Below are positions 50,301 to 59,460 of a DNA stretch of 64,000 bases, in pieces; position 1 is the first letter of the stretch, and each line of letters begins with the position of its first letter. The notes beneath the pieces were generated by a model, which made no database searches, was not told the origin of the DNA, and was given only the letters and a program-made list of their open reading frames with translations. The position numbers were made by a program, and so were the translations under genes. The DNA lies in the NCBI RefSeq assembly GCF_027922045.1, contig NZ_BSEX01000001.1:73777-137776 (forward strand). The letters are read 5' to 3'. The stretch is from Microbacterium terregens. GTDB lineage: Bacteria > Pseudomonadota > Alphaproteobacteria > Sphingomonadales > Sphingomonadaceae.

Positions 50301-51551
50301 ATGACCTCAACAATCGCTCTGGCCGGTTCCGGCGGTTCGCATCCCCTGACGATCGGCAGCATATTGGCCGCGTTGACCAGGATTGACCCTGGCGGTGACC
50401 GCCTCGTGATCGACCTCTCTCAGTTCGACACGCGCGCCGCCGCCAGCTACTCGGGCGTCGGTGCGGAGGTGCTGACCATCACCCCGGCCAGTGTAGGCAT
50501 GCGCTCTGTGTTCCGTACTGCCGCCGCAAATCTGTTGGTATCAGGTGGCACCGCACGCTTTCGACGGATCGTGGAACATCTCTCCGAGTTGCTGCGCGTC
50601 CATCGCGTTGGCGTAGTGCTGCTCTGCCACAATCACGGCATACCTGAGCAGGCGCTCATTCAGGCCTGCGGCCGTACAGGGACGCGCCTCGCACAAATCG
50701 ATGAGGGGCCTTTCAGCGGGATGGTGACCGGGCGCCCCGCTCAGGCCTCGGCGACGTGGCGGGATCGTATGCTCTACAGGCTCGGATTGATGCCGCTACG
50801 CGATCAAAGCGGCCGGACACACGATCTGTTTCTTCCGACCTCGCCGGCGCGCGCGAGGCGGATTGAAGCACGTGGACTTGATCCAAATCGTATCGTCACG
50901 GTAGCCGCGCCCCGCTTCGATACCCTTCCCGCTGTCGCCGGCCGCTGGCGAGATCGAGCGCCGGACGAACAGGGGCGGCTACGCGTCGTCGTCCTGCACC
51001 AGCCCTTCGGCCGCGACGGTAAGGTGTCTCAGAAAGCTGTCCGGGCAGCCGAGCAAACGCTCGTGTCCGGACTGGCGAGCGCCAGCGCCAGACGGAAGCT
51101 TGCCGTGACCCTACGCGCCCATCCCCGCTCTGATACGGGGGAACTGGAGCGCCTCGAGCGGATGATCGCACCGATCGGGTCCTTCGCACGGATCTCGACG
51201 ACGGAACCGCTGTACGATCAGCTCGCGCGCCATGACATGGCGATCGGTTTCTACTCTTCCGCACTGCTGGAGGCGGCAGCCTGTGGGATGCCGTGCGCAA
51301 GCGTCAGCCTACCGGTCGCAGCCTTCGCCCGCCCCGCAGAAGGTGCCAAAGCCGCTGCCATCCCCGGACTCGGCATCGACACGACAGCCGACTCCGACGA
51401 ACTGGGTTCGCTCGTTCTGACGGCGACGACGCAACCCGTTGTTCCAGCACCCGCCCTGTTCGACCAAGCGTTGGGCGACATCGACGGACGGGCATCCGAA
51501 AGGATCGCGCACGCGCTGCTTTCCTTAGCGGGGGAGCGCAGCCGAACGTAG
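50301..51551 (+). CDS. putative sialyltransferase-like protein, paralogue 3 of 3
   Basis: A 416-residue third paralogue. IDEGPFSGM (about 134), RTHDLFLPTSPARARRIEARGL, APRFDTLP, VLHQPFGRDGKVS, RAHPRSDTG (about 273) and GFYSSALLEAA (about 316) match the other two, though the N-terminal half is more diverged and the HD and GHY positions have drifted (THDL, GFYS). Ends in a glycine-poor tail. It follows the flippase by 48 nt and is the last plus-strand gene before the convergent pyruvyl transferase. Confidence 0.55.
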   Translation: MTSTIALAGSGGSHPLTIGSILAALTRIDPGGDRLVIDLSQFDTRAAASYSGVGAEVLTITPASVGMRSVFRTAAANLLVSGGTARFRRIVEHLSELLRVHRVGVVLLCHNHGIPEQALIQACGRTGTRLAQIDEGPFSGMVTGRPAQASATWRDRMLYRLGLMPLRDQSGRTHDLFLPTSPARARRIEARGLDPNRIVTVAAPRFDTLPAVAGRWRDRAPDEQGRLRVVVLHQPFGRDGKVSQKAVRAAEQTLVSGLASASARRKLAVTLRAHPRSDTGELERLERMIAPIGSFARISTTEPLYDQLARHDMAIGFYSSALLEAAACGMPCASVSLPVAAFARPAEGAKAAAIPGLGIDTTADSDELGSLVLTATTQPVVPAPALFDQALGDIDGRASERIAHALLSLAGERSRT

Positions 51552-51577
51552 GAGAGACGGCTCCTCCCGGGCCGCTC

Positions 51578-52870
51578 CTACAGCAGGGCCTTCAATGAAG
51601 CGGCGTCTGCCGCCAAATGCGCTGAGGCAGCGGCGATCCGCTGGCGAACGCTGGCGCCACCTTGGAGAAGGTCCTCGGCCTCGGCCACGATCGCGTCGAT
51701 CTCGCCCGCGTTCGGCACCACCGGATACTCGTGCGGATCCGGATAGGAAAGCTGCTCCTGAATGCTCAAGGTCTTGTGCGAGTTGGATCCCAGGAACACG
51801 CTTGGCGTGCCGTTCAGCGATGCCATGATGGACGGATGCCACCGACCGCTGACGAACACGCGTGCGTTGGCGAGCAGCGCGACCGCAGCACTGATAGGAA
51901 CGTCCACCGGGATGATCGGTGTGTCCGTCGCTTTGGCAACACCATGCAGGAAGCTGTCACCGTGGCAGGATTCGACGATGACAACGCCTAGCCCCAGCTT
52001 CTTGAGCGCCGTCACGAGGGCCCGATAGGCGGCCGGGGCCGTGCCGTTCGCCCACTGCGCCGACGAACTGCCGCCGACTACGGCGTAGGGCTTGTCGAGA
52101 ACGGCAGGCATTGGCACAGGAGAACGGTCGAAGAACGGCCATAGCGCGCTGGGGTCGTAGCGCTCGCCGCCAGAGTCATCGGCGAACCGGTCCCGCCACG
52201 TAAACACCGCATCAGGGCGCATGAAGGCGTTCGCGGCAGGCATGTGCGCCTCCTGAAAGCGCTTCGAGGCCTGTTCACGCAACACCAGCAGGTCCGCCGC
52301 CTCGAACACTCCCCGAGCAACTTCCAAGGTTTCCGAGTTGATCCCGTTGCGCGGATCCGGCGAAAGCATACCGTTCAGGATGTAGACGCCCTTCCCCTGC
52401 CGCTTTGCGAGATGGGCAAGCGTGAGAAAGAACAGGAGATGCCGGCGCGGCTGTTCCGGAAAAATCCCGTCTCCTTCCAGGTTCATCATCAGTGCATCGC
52501 TACGCTCGAGATCCTTCAGGACGCGCGCGACTTCCGGAACATGCTCTCCAGCCCGCGCGATCAGACGGGCATTCTCATCAAGATCATGACCCATGCCCCG
52601 GGGCACACCCAAACCAGCCATAACGGCTCTCGCGGCCGCGCCGATACCCGGCGCAGCCTTCACCTTCTCACGATCCAGGATGGCGCATACTCGATCGTAG
52701 AGTGCCGGAGACGTATGATGCGCATCCCGATACCACCGCCCCATCGGCCCGCTTCGCACGGCGCCGATGATCGCGTGCTGTGACGCGATGATCTCTCGCA
52801 GCGCCATGCTGGTGGCGCGAGCACCCCAGTTCGGCTTGTCGACGTTTTCGCGGACGTAAAGAACGTTCAA
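51578..52870 (-). CDS. second polysaccharide pyruvyl transferase family protein
   Basis: A 430-residue protein (TTG start at 52870 with GAGGTG just upstream; GTG 52909 is an alternative). It has an N-terminal NWGARATSMALREII, a MMNLEGDGIFPEQPRRHLLF segment, LREQASKRFQEA, VVGGSSSAQWAN and the C-terminal signature VFVSGRWHPSIMASLNGTPSVFLGSNSHK, the R-x-HP-x-x-x-A-x-x-x-G-x-P pattern of pyruvyl transferases. It is only distantly related to the one at 46204. Transcribed with the Wzy-like gene on the minus strand. Confidence 0.78.
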   Translation of the reverse strand: MNVLYVRENVDKPNWGARATSMALREIIASQHAIIGAVRSGPMGRWYRDAHHTSPALYDRVCAILDREKVKAAPGIGAAARAVMAGLGVPRGMGHDLDENARLIARAGEHVPEVARVLKDLERSDALMMNLEGDGIFPEQPRRHLLFFLTLAHLAKRQGKGVYILNGMLSPDPRNGINSETLEVARGVFEAADLLVLREQASKRFQEAHMPAANAFMRPDAVFTWRDRFADDSGGERYDPSALWPFFDRSPVPMPAVLDKPYAVVGGSSSAQWANGTAPAAYRALVTALKKLGLGVVIVESCHGDSFLHGVAKATDTPIIPVDVPISAAVALLANARVFVSGRWHPSIMASLNGTPSVFLGSNSHKTLSIQEQLSYPDPHEYPVVPNAGEIDAIVAEAEDLLQGGASVRQRIAAASAHLAADAASLKALL

Positions 52871-53021
52871 GCGGACACCTCGTTGAATGGATGACGCAAG
52901 CAGCCGCACACCGCACGCTAGGGTGCCGCTAGGATCGACTCGCTTTGAAGTAAAGCCAGCGAGACATGCTGCCCCGGCACAGAGCTGCTACGGTCGGTGA
53001 CAGAAACGAACAGCCGCGACA

Positions 53022-54284
53022 TCAGCCCCGCGCGGCAGTGGCGGGGTTCGGCCTCCCCGGGATCGCGCCGCGATAGCCGCGCCGATACACCATCGCGTTC
53101 AAGAACAGGAACGTCGCCATCGTCGGTGGGAAAATGAACGCTGCATCGGACGCCGCGATGCCAAGATAGCACAACAAGCCCGCCAGCGCAGCCTTGCGCA
53201 GCATCGAAAGTCGCTGGAAGTTGCTGAAGCCGTACAAGGCTCCCATTCCTAATGCGAGCAGCGCCAACAAGCCTCCAGCGACACCGAAACTCTGCAGCAG
53301 GCCTGCATACAGGATCTCTGAAATCTGGATCCTCTGAGCGCCCCACCATGTCCATTGAAGGTCGGAGATCTGGTGAAGTCGCCCGCCCAAGTTCGCATCG
53401 AAGAGGTTGTCACTTGTCCAGCCAAGCAAGGGCATGATCGTCATTAGGAGTGCAGCGACGACCAAGATGGCGATCCACAAAGGTCCGCGGTTTATCTTCA
53501 ACTGACCAACCACAACCATCATCGCCCCCATCAGCAGCAAACCAGCCCATGCAGATCGACTCAGCGTAAGCATGACCGCCACAATGAATGCCGCCACCCA
53601 GGACTTTTTATTCTCCGCATGAATATAGATCGGCCCCAGCATGATCATGCAAACGCCGAAGATATTTCCGTTGTTGTATGTTGAAACAAGCTTCATCAAC
53701 GGTCCTCGGCGGTTATTCTTGGAAAACACCTCCGCCGCGTCTGCCGCATTCATCGTAAGGTACGGGATCGCGATGAACTGCTTGGTGAGGAAGTAGAGCG
53801 TGAAATTCAGCAGACCCCATGCGACGGCGAACCGAACGCACCACTTTAGTACAGAGAGAATCTGTGCCTCGGTGAGCTCTTCCAAGTACGGCGAGAGTAT
53901 CCCGAGGATGATCGCCGGCAGCAGCAAAAACACGGTGCCCATCACGAGTAAGGCAACCGGGCTCGCTGTGTAGGTCTGGATCTTATACAGCGCCAGTAGG
54001 CCGATCGGCAGATAGCCGATCAATAGGTGCACGAACGCCGATGGTGAAAGCACCGACCTACGAACCAAGCCGATCAGCGCAAACGGAGCCACGGCACCCA
54101 GAAGGATGTAGCCAAAAGTGACTGGGGTGCCGCCCGCCGTGAACCCCGCCTTTGCAAGGGCGATGTTGAACACCAACAGAACCGCCATCGTGATGAAAAT
54201 CACGCCGTTGCGGGGTTTCGCGGTCACCCGATGGACGCCGGCGCGAGCCGGAAGTGGCATTCTGACCGCGGACTGAAGGTGCAT
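53022..54284 (-). CDS. putative Wzy-type polysaccharide polymerase
   Basis: A 420-residue polytopic protein with 10-12 hydrophobic segments, opening VIFITMAVLLVFNIALAKAGF. A central loop carries LVSTYNNGNIFGVCMIMLGP and LTLSRSAWAGLLLMGAMM, typical of Wzy polymerases (an S/T-x-S-R-x-x-W/A motif before a membrane helix), and a later periplasmic loop is GGRLHQISDLQWTWWGAQRI. Base composition is visibly less GC-rich than its neighbours, as is common for polymerase genes. ATG 54284 has no clear ribosome-binding site; an inner ATG is possible. Confidence 0.75.
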   Translation of the reverse strand: MHLQSAVRMPLPARAGVHRVTAKPRNGVIFITMAVLLVFNIALAKAGFTAGGTPVTFGYILLGAVAPFALIGLVRRSVLSPSAFVHLLIGYLPIGLLALYKIQTYTASPVALLVMGTVFLLLPAIILGILSPYLEELTEAQILSVLKWCVRFAVAWGLLNFTLYFLTKQFIAIPYLTMNAADAAEVFSKNNRRGPLMKLVSTYNNGNIFGVCMIMLGPIYIHAENKKSWVAAFIVAVMLTLSRSAWAGLLLMGAMMVVVGQLKINRGPLWIAILVVAALLMTIMPLLGWTSDNLFDANLGGRLHQISDLQWTWWGAQRIQISEILYAGLLQSFGVAGGLLALLALGMGALYGFSNFQRLSMLRKAALAGLLCYLGIAASDAAFIFPPTMATFLFLNAMVYRRGYRGAIPGRPNPATAARG

Positions 54285-54363
54285 ACGGCGTTTGTCTCGG
54301 TGGTTGCGGAAGGCTTCGGTTCGGCTCCACGCCTGGAAAGGTCAACCCTATATCGCGCTCCCG

Positions 54364-54717
54364 TCAGTCTGGTGGCGCCACATCCATGCCGATGTCTGCC
54401 GCAGCATGCTCCCGTCCCTGCACTTTCGCGACTAGGTATAAAACCACTGGCCACAGCATCGTGTTCACCACATCGCCTACCGTATCACGGATCCGCCAAG
54501 ACTGGATGTGTGGCCAACCTTCCGCGATGTCTGCCGCCTCGTTAACGAGTTCCAGCGCAAACAGCAGAAGCAACAACCAACCGGAGCCGTATCCCCGACG
54601 CGACAGCACTGCGCCGCCGACGAAAAGAGCCAAGCCGATATGAATATGGGCTATTGATCGGCCTATTTGGCCGAACGGCGCGAGCACGTCCTTGAAGCTT
54701 TCGTAGGCCTCCACCAC
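54364..54717 (-). CDS. small three-helix membrane protein of unknown function
   Basis: A 117-residue protein starting at GTG 54717 (GAGAGG upstream). There are membrane-like segments beginning IHIGLALFVGGAVL, GSGWLLLLLFALELV and DVVNTMLWPVVLYLVA. The acidic ELVNEAADIAEGWPHI segment between the last two may be an interface or metal site. It resembles small membrane proteins near polysaccharide clusters and has a layout like VanZ-type proteins, but no name is justified. Oppositely oriented to the next gene, whose start is 290 nt away. Confidence 0.55.
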   Translation of the reverse strand: MVEAYESFKDVLAPFGQIGRSIAHIHIGLALFVGGAVLSRRGYGSGWLLLLLFALELVNEAADIAEGWPHIQSWRIRDTVGDVVNTMLWPVVLYLVAKVQGREHAAADIGMDVAPPD

Positions 54718-55007
54718 TGAACAAGCCTCTCTACTGATGGGCGATTTGCCCGTCTCACTGACGCGGTAAACGGGCGCGTGCGGCCGCACAACCGTACGCA
54801 CGCCACGGGCTGCCGCGAAGGATCCAGTCGCAGGATTCGACCAGTGCCGGCTCCTGCTGAGACAAGGCCGAGAAAGTTTCGGTTCATCCCGTGGCACTTA
54901 GGCCGCCATCCGCTGACGCGGGAACAAACCGACGAGCTAGGTTGCGGCGCAGCATCTCCCGGACGCTCGGCTCGACAAGGCCATGCAGAAGGTGCAGGAA
55001 CAGGGTC
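54718..55007. other. intergenic region between divergent genes
   Basis: 290 nt without a supported gene between the small membrane protein (minus) and the polyprenyl-sugar transferase (plus). It must hold divergent promoters, but no convincing promoter pair was recognised. Longer frames across it are upstream extensions of the two neighbours and are not supported by a ribosome-binding site. Confidence 0.6.
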
Positions 55008-56426
55008 ATGGTTGCATCAACTATCCTGAGCGCGGCCGACGAAGCGCGGGCCACGACGGCTGCCGATACCGAGAAGCAGGTGCATCCGCGCGCCTCCGCC
55101 AAGCATGCCATCCGGGTTCGGCTGGCGCTCGGCCTCATCCTGCTCGACATGCTCGCGATCACCGCCGCGACGGGGTTCGTCGGGTGGCTGCGGCTGGGCG
55201 AGGTCACGAGCAACCGCCTCACCACCCTCCTCATCCTAATCCTGCCCCTGTATTTCGTCCTCGCGGTGCAGCGGGAGGCGTATCGGCCGACGGCGATGAT
55301 CAGCGCGACTCGCAGCACGCGGCGCGCCTGTTTCGCCATGCTCGCGGCCTCGATCATCGCGATCGGCCTGGGCTTCGTCTTCAAGGCTTCCGAAGACCTA
55401 TCGCGCGTCGTGGTCGTCGCCGGCACCCTCGCAAGCTGCGTCGCCCTGGTGCTCTCGCGCGCGCTGTATGCGCGCTTCGCCCTGGCGCGCCTCGGCGGCA
55501 GTCCGGACAGCGAGATCGTGCTCGTCGACGGCATCCAGCCACCCGACGCATGCAGCGCGTTGCGGATCGACGTGGAGCAGATCGGCCTCGCGCCCGACAT
55601 CAACGATCCGATGATGCTCAGCCGGATCGGCGGCATGATCTGCCATGCCGATCGCGTGATCGTCGCCTGCCCTCTTGAGCGGCGCGCCGTCTGGTCGCTG
55701 GCGCTCAAGGGTGCTGGCGTGAACGTGGAGGTGCTGGCCCCCGAACTCGATGCGATCGGCGCGATCGGCGCGACTCATTATCACGGGACGTCGACCGCCC
55801 TCGTCGCAGTCGGTCCGCTCAACACGGTCGACCGTTGCCTCAAGCGGATGTTCGACCTGTCGATCGTGTTGCTGGCGCTGCCGATGCTGGCACCGGTGAT
55901 GATCCTGGTGGCCATCGCTATCAAGCTCGACTCGCCCGGCCCGGTGCTGTTTGCACAGAACCGTGTCGGTCAGGGCAATCGCCTGTTTCGCATGCTCAAG
56001 TTCCGCAGCATGCATGTCGGCAAGCTTGATCATAACGCGAATAAGCTCACCACCCGGGATGACCCGCGCGTCACCCGCGTCGGCCGCTTCATTCGGAAGA
56101 CCAGCCTGGACGAACTGCCGCAGATCCTGAACGTCCTGCTTGGCGACATGAGCATCGTCGGCCCGCGCCCGCACGCGACCGGCGCCCTGGCCGGCGACTC
56201 CCTCTATTGGGAGGTGTCTTCGCACTATTGGAACCGCCACGCGGTAAAGCCCGGGCTCACCGGCCTGGCACAGGTGCGAGGGTTCCGCGGGAACACGGAG
56301 ACGGACCGCGATCTGATCAACCGGCTGCAGGCGGATCTCGCCTATCTCGACTCCTGGACGATCTGGCGCGACCTAGTGCTGGTCCTGCAGACCTTCCGCG
56401 TGCTGGTACATCGCAACGCATTCTGA
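55008..56426 (+). CDS. undecaprenyl-phosphate sugar-1-phosphate transferase (WbaP/PglC-type), initiating enzyme
   Basis: A 472-residue polyprenyl sugar-1-phosphate transferase that starts lipid-linked repeat units. Four or five N-terminal membrane segments (about 35-150) and a soluble middle domain precede the monotopic catalytic core: [45 protein letters not shown], then [26 protein letters not shown] with the catalytic Asp-Glu pair, and [15 protein letters not shown]. The C-terminus reads [21 protein letters not shown], the conserved last helix. ATG at 55008 has AGGAACAGGG upstream. Which sugar it transfers cannot be told. It is convergent with a closely related second copy. Confidence 0.92.
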   Translation: MVASTILSAADEARATTAADTEKQVHPRASAKHAIRVRLALGLILLDMLAITAATGFVGWLRLGEVTSNRLTTLLILILPLYFVLAVQREAYRPTAMISATRSTRRACFAMLAASIIAIGLGFVFKASEDLSRVVVVAGTLASCVALVLSRALYARFALARLGGSPDSEIVLVDGIQPPDACSALRIDVEQIGLAPDINDPMMLSRIGGMICHADRVIVACPLERRAVWSLALKGAGVNVEVLAPELDAIGAIGATHYHGTSTALVAVGPLNTVDRCLKRMFDLSIVLLALPMLAPVMILVAIAIKLDSPGPVLFAQNRVGQGNRLFRMLKFRSMHVGKLDHNANKLTTRDDPRVTRVGRFIRKTSLDELPQILNVLLGDMSIVGPRPHATGALAGDSLYWEVSSHYWNRHAVKPGLTGLAQVRGFRGNTETDRDLINRLQADLAYLDSWTIWRDLVLVLQTFRVLVHRNAF

Positions 56427-56471
56427 TGGGATTTGGGGCCGCGAGGGGCTCGAAGCGTGCGCCTGATGCCT

Positions 56472-56531
56472 TCAAAAGGCGTTGCGGTGTACGAGCACTC
56501 GGACGGTTTGCGCGACGATCAGCATGTCCCG
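56472..56531 (-). pseudogene. detached in-frame 3' end of the second sugar-1-phosphate transferase
   Basis: Directly after the TGA the same frame reads [19 protein letters not shown] then a second TGA at 56472-56474. The paralogue ends [19 protein letters not shown]. Identical length and near-identical ending show this is the original C-terminus, separated by a single Trp (TGG) to stop (TGA) change. Confidence 0.85.
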
Positions 56532-57881
56532 TCAGATCGTCCAACCATGCAGATACTCGAGATCGGCCTGCAGCCGGTTGACCAGATCACTCCGGTGGTT
56601 GGTGGCGCCGCGATAGCCACGCACCTGCGCCAGGCCGGTCAGCCCCGGTTTCGCCGCGTGCCGATGCCAGTAGCGGTCGTCTATTTCCCAGAACAGCTGA
56701 TCCTCCGCCCGCGACCCGAGCGCGTGCGGACGAGGGCCGACGATCGACATGTTGCCCGCAAGAACGTTCACCAGCTGCGGCAGCTCGTCGAGGCTGGTGC
56801 GGCGGAGCAATCGTCCGACGCGCGTGATCCGGTCATCATCCCGCGTGGTGGAGGCGCTTCCGTCTTCGTCGCACCGCTCCGGGCGCATGCTGCGAAACTT
56901 CAGCATGTGGAACATCCGGTTTCCGCGGCCGATCCGGCGTTGAACGAACAAGACAGGGCCCGGCGACTCCATCCGGATCGCCAGCGCGATCGCCGCGAAT
57001 ATCGGCGCCAGCAGCAGCAGCGCGCCGCCGGCGACCGCGATGTCGAACAGGCGCTTGACGAGCCTCTCCTCCACCCGGAGCGGCCCCTTCGCAACGATGA
57101 GGGTCGGATCTTCACCGAAGTGCGCCACACCCAGCGGAGCCAAAGCTGCCAGTTCCGGCGTCAGCACCTCCCCCTGGACATTTGCCCCTTGCAGCGCATG
57201 CACCCACGCGTGCCTCCGCTCGGCGGAACAGGCGACTACGACCCGATCCGCCTTCTGCAGCGCCACGGCGAGACGATCGTACATCATCGGATCGTGCCGC
57301 CCTGGCTCGAAGCTAGAAGCCGCCAGGATGGTAGAGTATTCGCCCGCGCCGGTCCTGCGAAACGCCCCACCGTCCGAAAGAAGCACCACATTGTACGGGT
57401 TGCCGCCGATGATGCGCCGCGCGTTGCGGAGGAACAAACTCCGCGCGACCGCCAGGGCAGCAAGGCTGACGAGTGTCCCGCCTGCAACGATGACTCGCGA
57501 CAAATCCGCACTTGCCCGCAGGTAGAAGGCGGTGAACAGGACCGCCCCTGCTGCGAATAGCATGGAACGGAGCGCGCACGCTACTCCACTGCTCCTGCGG
57601 TCGATCACGGAGACGGCAAAGGCCCCGCTGCTGAAGGCGGAAAGGAAATAGATCGAGAGCATGGCGAGCCCGATCACCAGCCCCTGCTGCGCGCCCCCGG
57701 AACTGTAGAGCGCGCCGACGAACAGGAAGCTGCCGAGAATCACCACGAGATCGAGCAAGCTCAGGAACAAGAGCAGGCGAGTTCGCAGGACACCGCGCGA
57801 GGGCTGCCAACGCATGACCCGCCGCCCCGCGGTGGGGACCGGGCCGGATGGCAGCACCCATGGATCGGCCTCTCCGCTCAT
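56532..57881 (-). CDS. second undecaprenyl-phosphate sugar-1-phosphate transferase, truncated by an in-frame TGA
   Basis: A 449-residue paralogue of the enzyme at 55008: N-terminal membrane segments, then [12 protein letters not shown] core as [55 protein letters not shown] and [15 protein letters not shown]. It ends abruptly at YLHGWTI with TGA at 56532-56534. The paralogue continues WTIWRDLVL..., so the stop replaces the conserved Trp. The missing final 20 codons follow in the same frame (see next entry). All catalytic residues precede the break. Whether the protein works without the last helix is open. Confidence 0.88.
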   Translation of the reverse strand: MSGEADPWVLPSGPVPTAGRRVMRWQPSRGVLRTRLLLFLSLLDLVVILGSFLFVGALYSSGGAQQGLVIGLAMLSIYFLSAFSSGAFAVSVIDRRSSGVACALRSMLFAAGAVLFTAFYLRASADLSRVIVAGGTLVSLAALAVARSLFLRNARRIIGGNPYNVVLLSDGGAFRRTGAGEYSTILAASSFEPGRHDPMMYDRLAVALQKADRVVVACSAERRHAWVHALQGANVQGEVLTPELAALAPLGVAHFGEDPTLIVAKGPLRVEERLVKRLFDIAVAGGALLLLAPIFAAIALAIRMESPGPVLFVQRRIGRGNRMFHMLKFRSMRPERCDEDGSASTTRDDDRITRVGRLLRRTSLDELPQLVNVLAGNMSIVGPRPHALGSRAEDQLFWEIDDRYWHRHAAKPGLTGLAQVRGYRGATNHRSDLVNRLQADLEYLHGWTI

Positions 57882-58113
57882 CCCCTACCCCCCGGCCTGG
57901 ATACGGCTACCGGCAGGTTATAGGAAGCGTTTCATGGTTAACTCAAGAAGCGGGCCGGCCGTACTACTCCAGTTCGGAAGCATCATACGTCCCCAATCGA
58001 GTCCCCAGCGGCCGGGTACTTCGCCCATAGTTTCCAGTGCCGGAACTTCACTGTCGCGCCGCACCCGGAATGGTGAAGCTCCGCAAGAACGAGGAAGCCC
58101 AACGCACCAACAG

Positions 58114-58150
58114 CAAAAGGCCCGACATGCCGTGTGGCGTGCCGGGCCTT
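58114..58150 (-). terminator. intrinsic terminator downstream of the FKBP gene
   Basis: A hairpin with arms AAGGCCCG and CGGGCCTT, preceded on the plus strand by an A-run (a T-run in the minus direction), 50-85 nt beyond the FKBP stop. It is well placed to end the rpsU-FKBP transcript. The rest of the 57882-58199 gap (318 nt), upstream of the sugar transferase, shows no gene. Confidence 0.7.
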
Positions 58151-58199
58151 CGAAGCTTGAGAGAATGCGGGCAGACTGCGGCGTGCGCTCCGCAGAGGC

Positions 58200-58766
58200 T
58201 TAGCGGCCGGGACCTTCCGGTGCGCCGCCGCCAGGCATCGCACCACCGGCGCCGCCGCCCTGCATCATCTGCTGCATCATCTGCTGACGCAGCACCGCCT
58301 CCGGGATGAAGTCGAGCAGCTCGACGTCGAACTGGAGCGTGATCTTTGCCAGTTCTGCCGGTTCACCCGTGAGCGGCGGGGCACCCGCCGGCCGCGGCGC
58401 GCCATAGCCAAGGTGCGGCGGGATCCAGAAGCGGTACTTCGACCCCTTCGGCATCATCTTCAGCGCTTCGGCAAAACCTGGAACCACGCCGCGCACCGGC
58501 ATGGGAGTCTGCTGGTTCTGGTCGAACACGCTGCCGTCCGGACGCTTGCCGACATAGTTGATCAGCGCGACATCATCGTCCGTGGGCGCGGGGCCCGTAC
58601 CCGGTTCGATGATTTCGTAGCGGAGACCCGACTCGGTCACCTTGCTGTGCGGAGTTCCGGCCCAGGCGAGCGCCGCCGCGGCCGCAACGATCAGCGCGAT
58701 GCCAATCCAGAGCCAGACGAGGTAGCGACGCTTCACGGGCTGGAGCGGGACGGCAGTGACGGACAT
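58200..58766 (-). CDS. membrane-anchored FKBP-type peptidyl-prolyl isomerase
   Basis: A 188-residue protein. A single N-terminal membrane helix (YLVWLWIGIALIVAAAAALAWA) anchors an FKBP domain (about residues 45-155): VTESGLRYEIIEPGTG, NYVGKRPDGSVFDQN, VPGFAEALKMMPKGSKYRFWIPPHLGYG and ITLQFDVELLDF. FKBPs catalyse proline isomerisation; here the domain faces the periplasm and may help envelope proteins fold. The tail QQMMQQMMQGGG is low-complexity, built on a 12-bp DNA repeat. The upstream gene on the same strand is rpsU, 120 nt away. Confidence 0.93.
   Translation of the reverse strand: MSVTAVPLQPVKRRYLVWLWIGIALIVAAAAALAWAGTPHSKVTESGLRYEIIEPGTGPAPTDDDVALINYVGKRPDGSVFDQNQQTPMPVRGVVPGFAEALKMMPKGSKYRFWIPPHLGYGAPRPAGAPPLTGEPAELAKITLQFDVELLDFIPEAVLRQQMMQQMMQGGGAGGAMPGGGAPEGPGR
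58263..58286 (-). repeat. two perfect copies of a 12-bp unit in the FKBP tail
   Basis: CATCATCTGCTG occurs twice in tandem (58263-58274, 58275-58286), encoding repeated Gln-Gln-Met-Met. Copy-number change would alter the tail by four residues without frame shift. Confidence 0.85.
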
Positions 58767-58886
58767 GAACAGCGATCCCGCTTATGTCAGGGGCGCGTAC
58801 CGGCGCCGCGACGGCGATGAAGAAGGATGGAAACCCGACCAGGAAGCGACATCCGGCACCCGAGTGCGGGCGCCGGACGCGAAATC

Positions 58887-59093
58887 TTACCGGGCGTTGT
58901 CACGCTCCGCGCGCTTGCGCTCGAGCTTGCGGGCGCGGCGGACGGCAGCCGCACGCTCGCGAGCGCGCTTCTCGCTCGGCTTCTCGTAGTGACGACGAAG
59001 CTTCATCTCGCGATACACGCCTTCGCGCTGCAGCTTCTTCTTGAGCGCGCGCAGAGCCTGGTCGACGTTGTTGTCGCGGACGATGATTTGCAT
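58887..59093 (-). CDS. rpsU: 30S ribosomal protein S21
   Basis: A 68-residue basic protein starting [25 protein letters not shown] and continuing with the [20 protein letters not shown] pattern that defines bacterial S21. S21 sits at the mRNA exit site of the small subunit and affects initiation. Length is normal. Directly followed on the same strand by the FKBP gene. Confidence 0.97.
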   Translation of the reverse strand: MQIIVRDNNVDQALRALKKKLQREGVYREMKLRRHYEKPSEKRARERAAAVRRARKLERKRAERDNAR

Positions 59094-59460
59094 GAGGCCG
59101 TCTAACTCCGATTCGTTTCGTGCAATAGCAAAAGGTCGCCGGAGCGCAGGCCGCGGCGGTATGCGCTGCCCCTACCAGCGCGGGGCGACGCGTTCAACCT
59201 TTTTCCCTTGTTTCCACCGTCGCTGTGCAGCGAAGTGCCGGGAGGTCCGCTGCCGCGCGGGATCATGACCCCAGCACTGGAAAAACACGCCGACGCCACG
59301 CGTCGGCATGCTGCTGGGGGCCCCTGCGGACATACGAGTTCGGGGCTAAGGAATCGGCTGCTCGCCGGCTCTCGTGCCCGCGGAGGCCCGCGCACTGAGG
59401 TCGACGGGTCGTATGGCACCTTGCCTTCCGCAGCCGAAAACCTGCCACCGCCGCCCAAGG
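59094..59460. other. intergenic region between the response regulator and rpsU
   Basis: 367 nt with no supported gene. It holds the rpsU promoter region (the gene reads leftward from 59093) and, at 59289-59307, an inverted repeat GCCGACGC, 3-nt loop, GCGTCGGC followed on the minus strand by a T-rich stretch; this is a plausible terminator for the response-regulator operon. Nothing else was recognised. Confidence 0.6.
59289..59307 (-). terminator. candidate terminator of the response-regulator operon
   Basis: A perfect 8-bp stem GCCGACGC/GCGTCGGC with a CAC loop and, reading on the minus strand, GTGTTTTTCC after it. It lies about 155 nt downstream of the response regulator stop. Confidence 0.65.
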
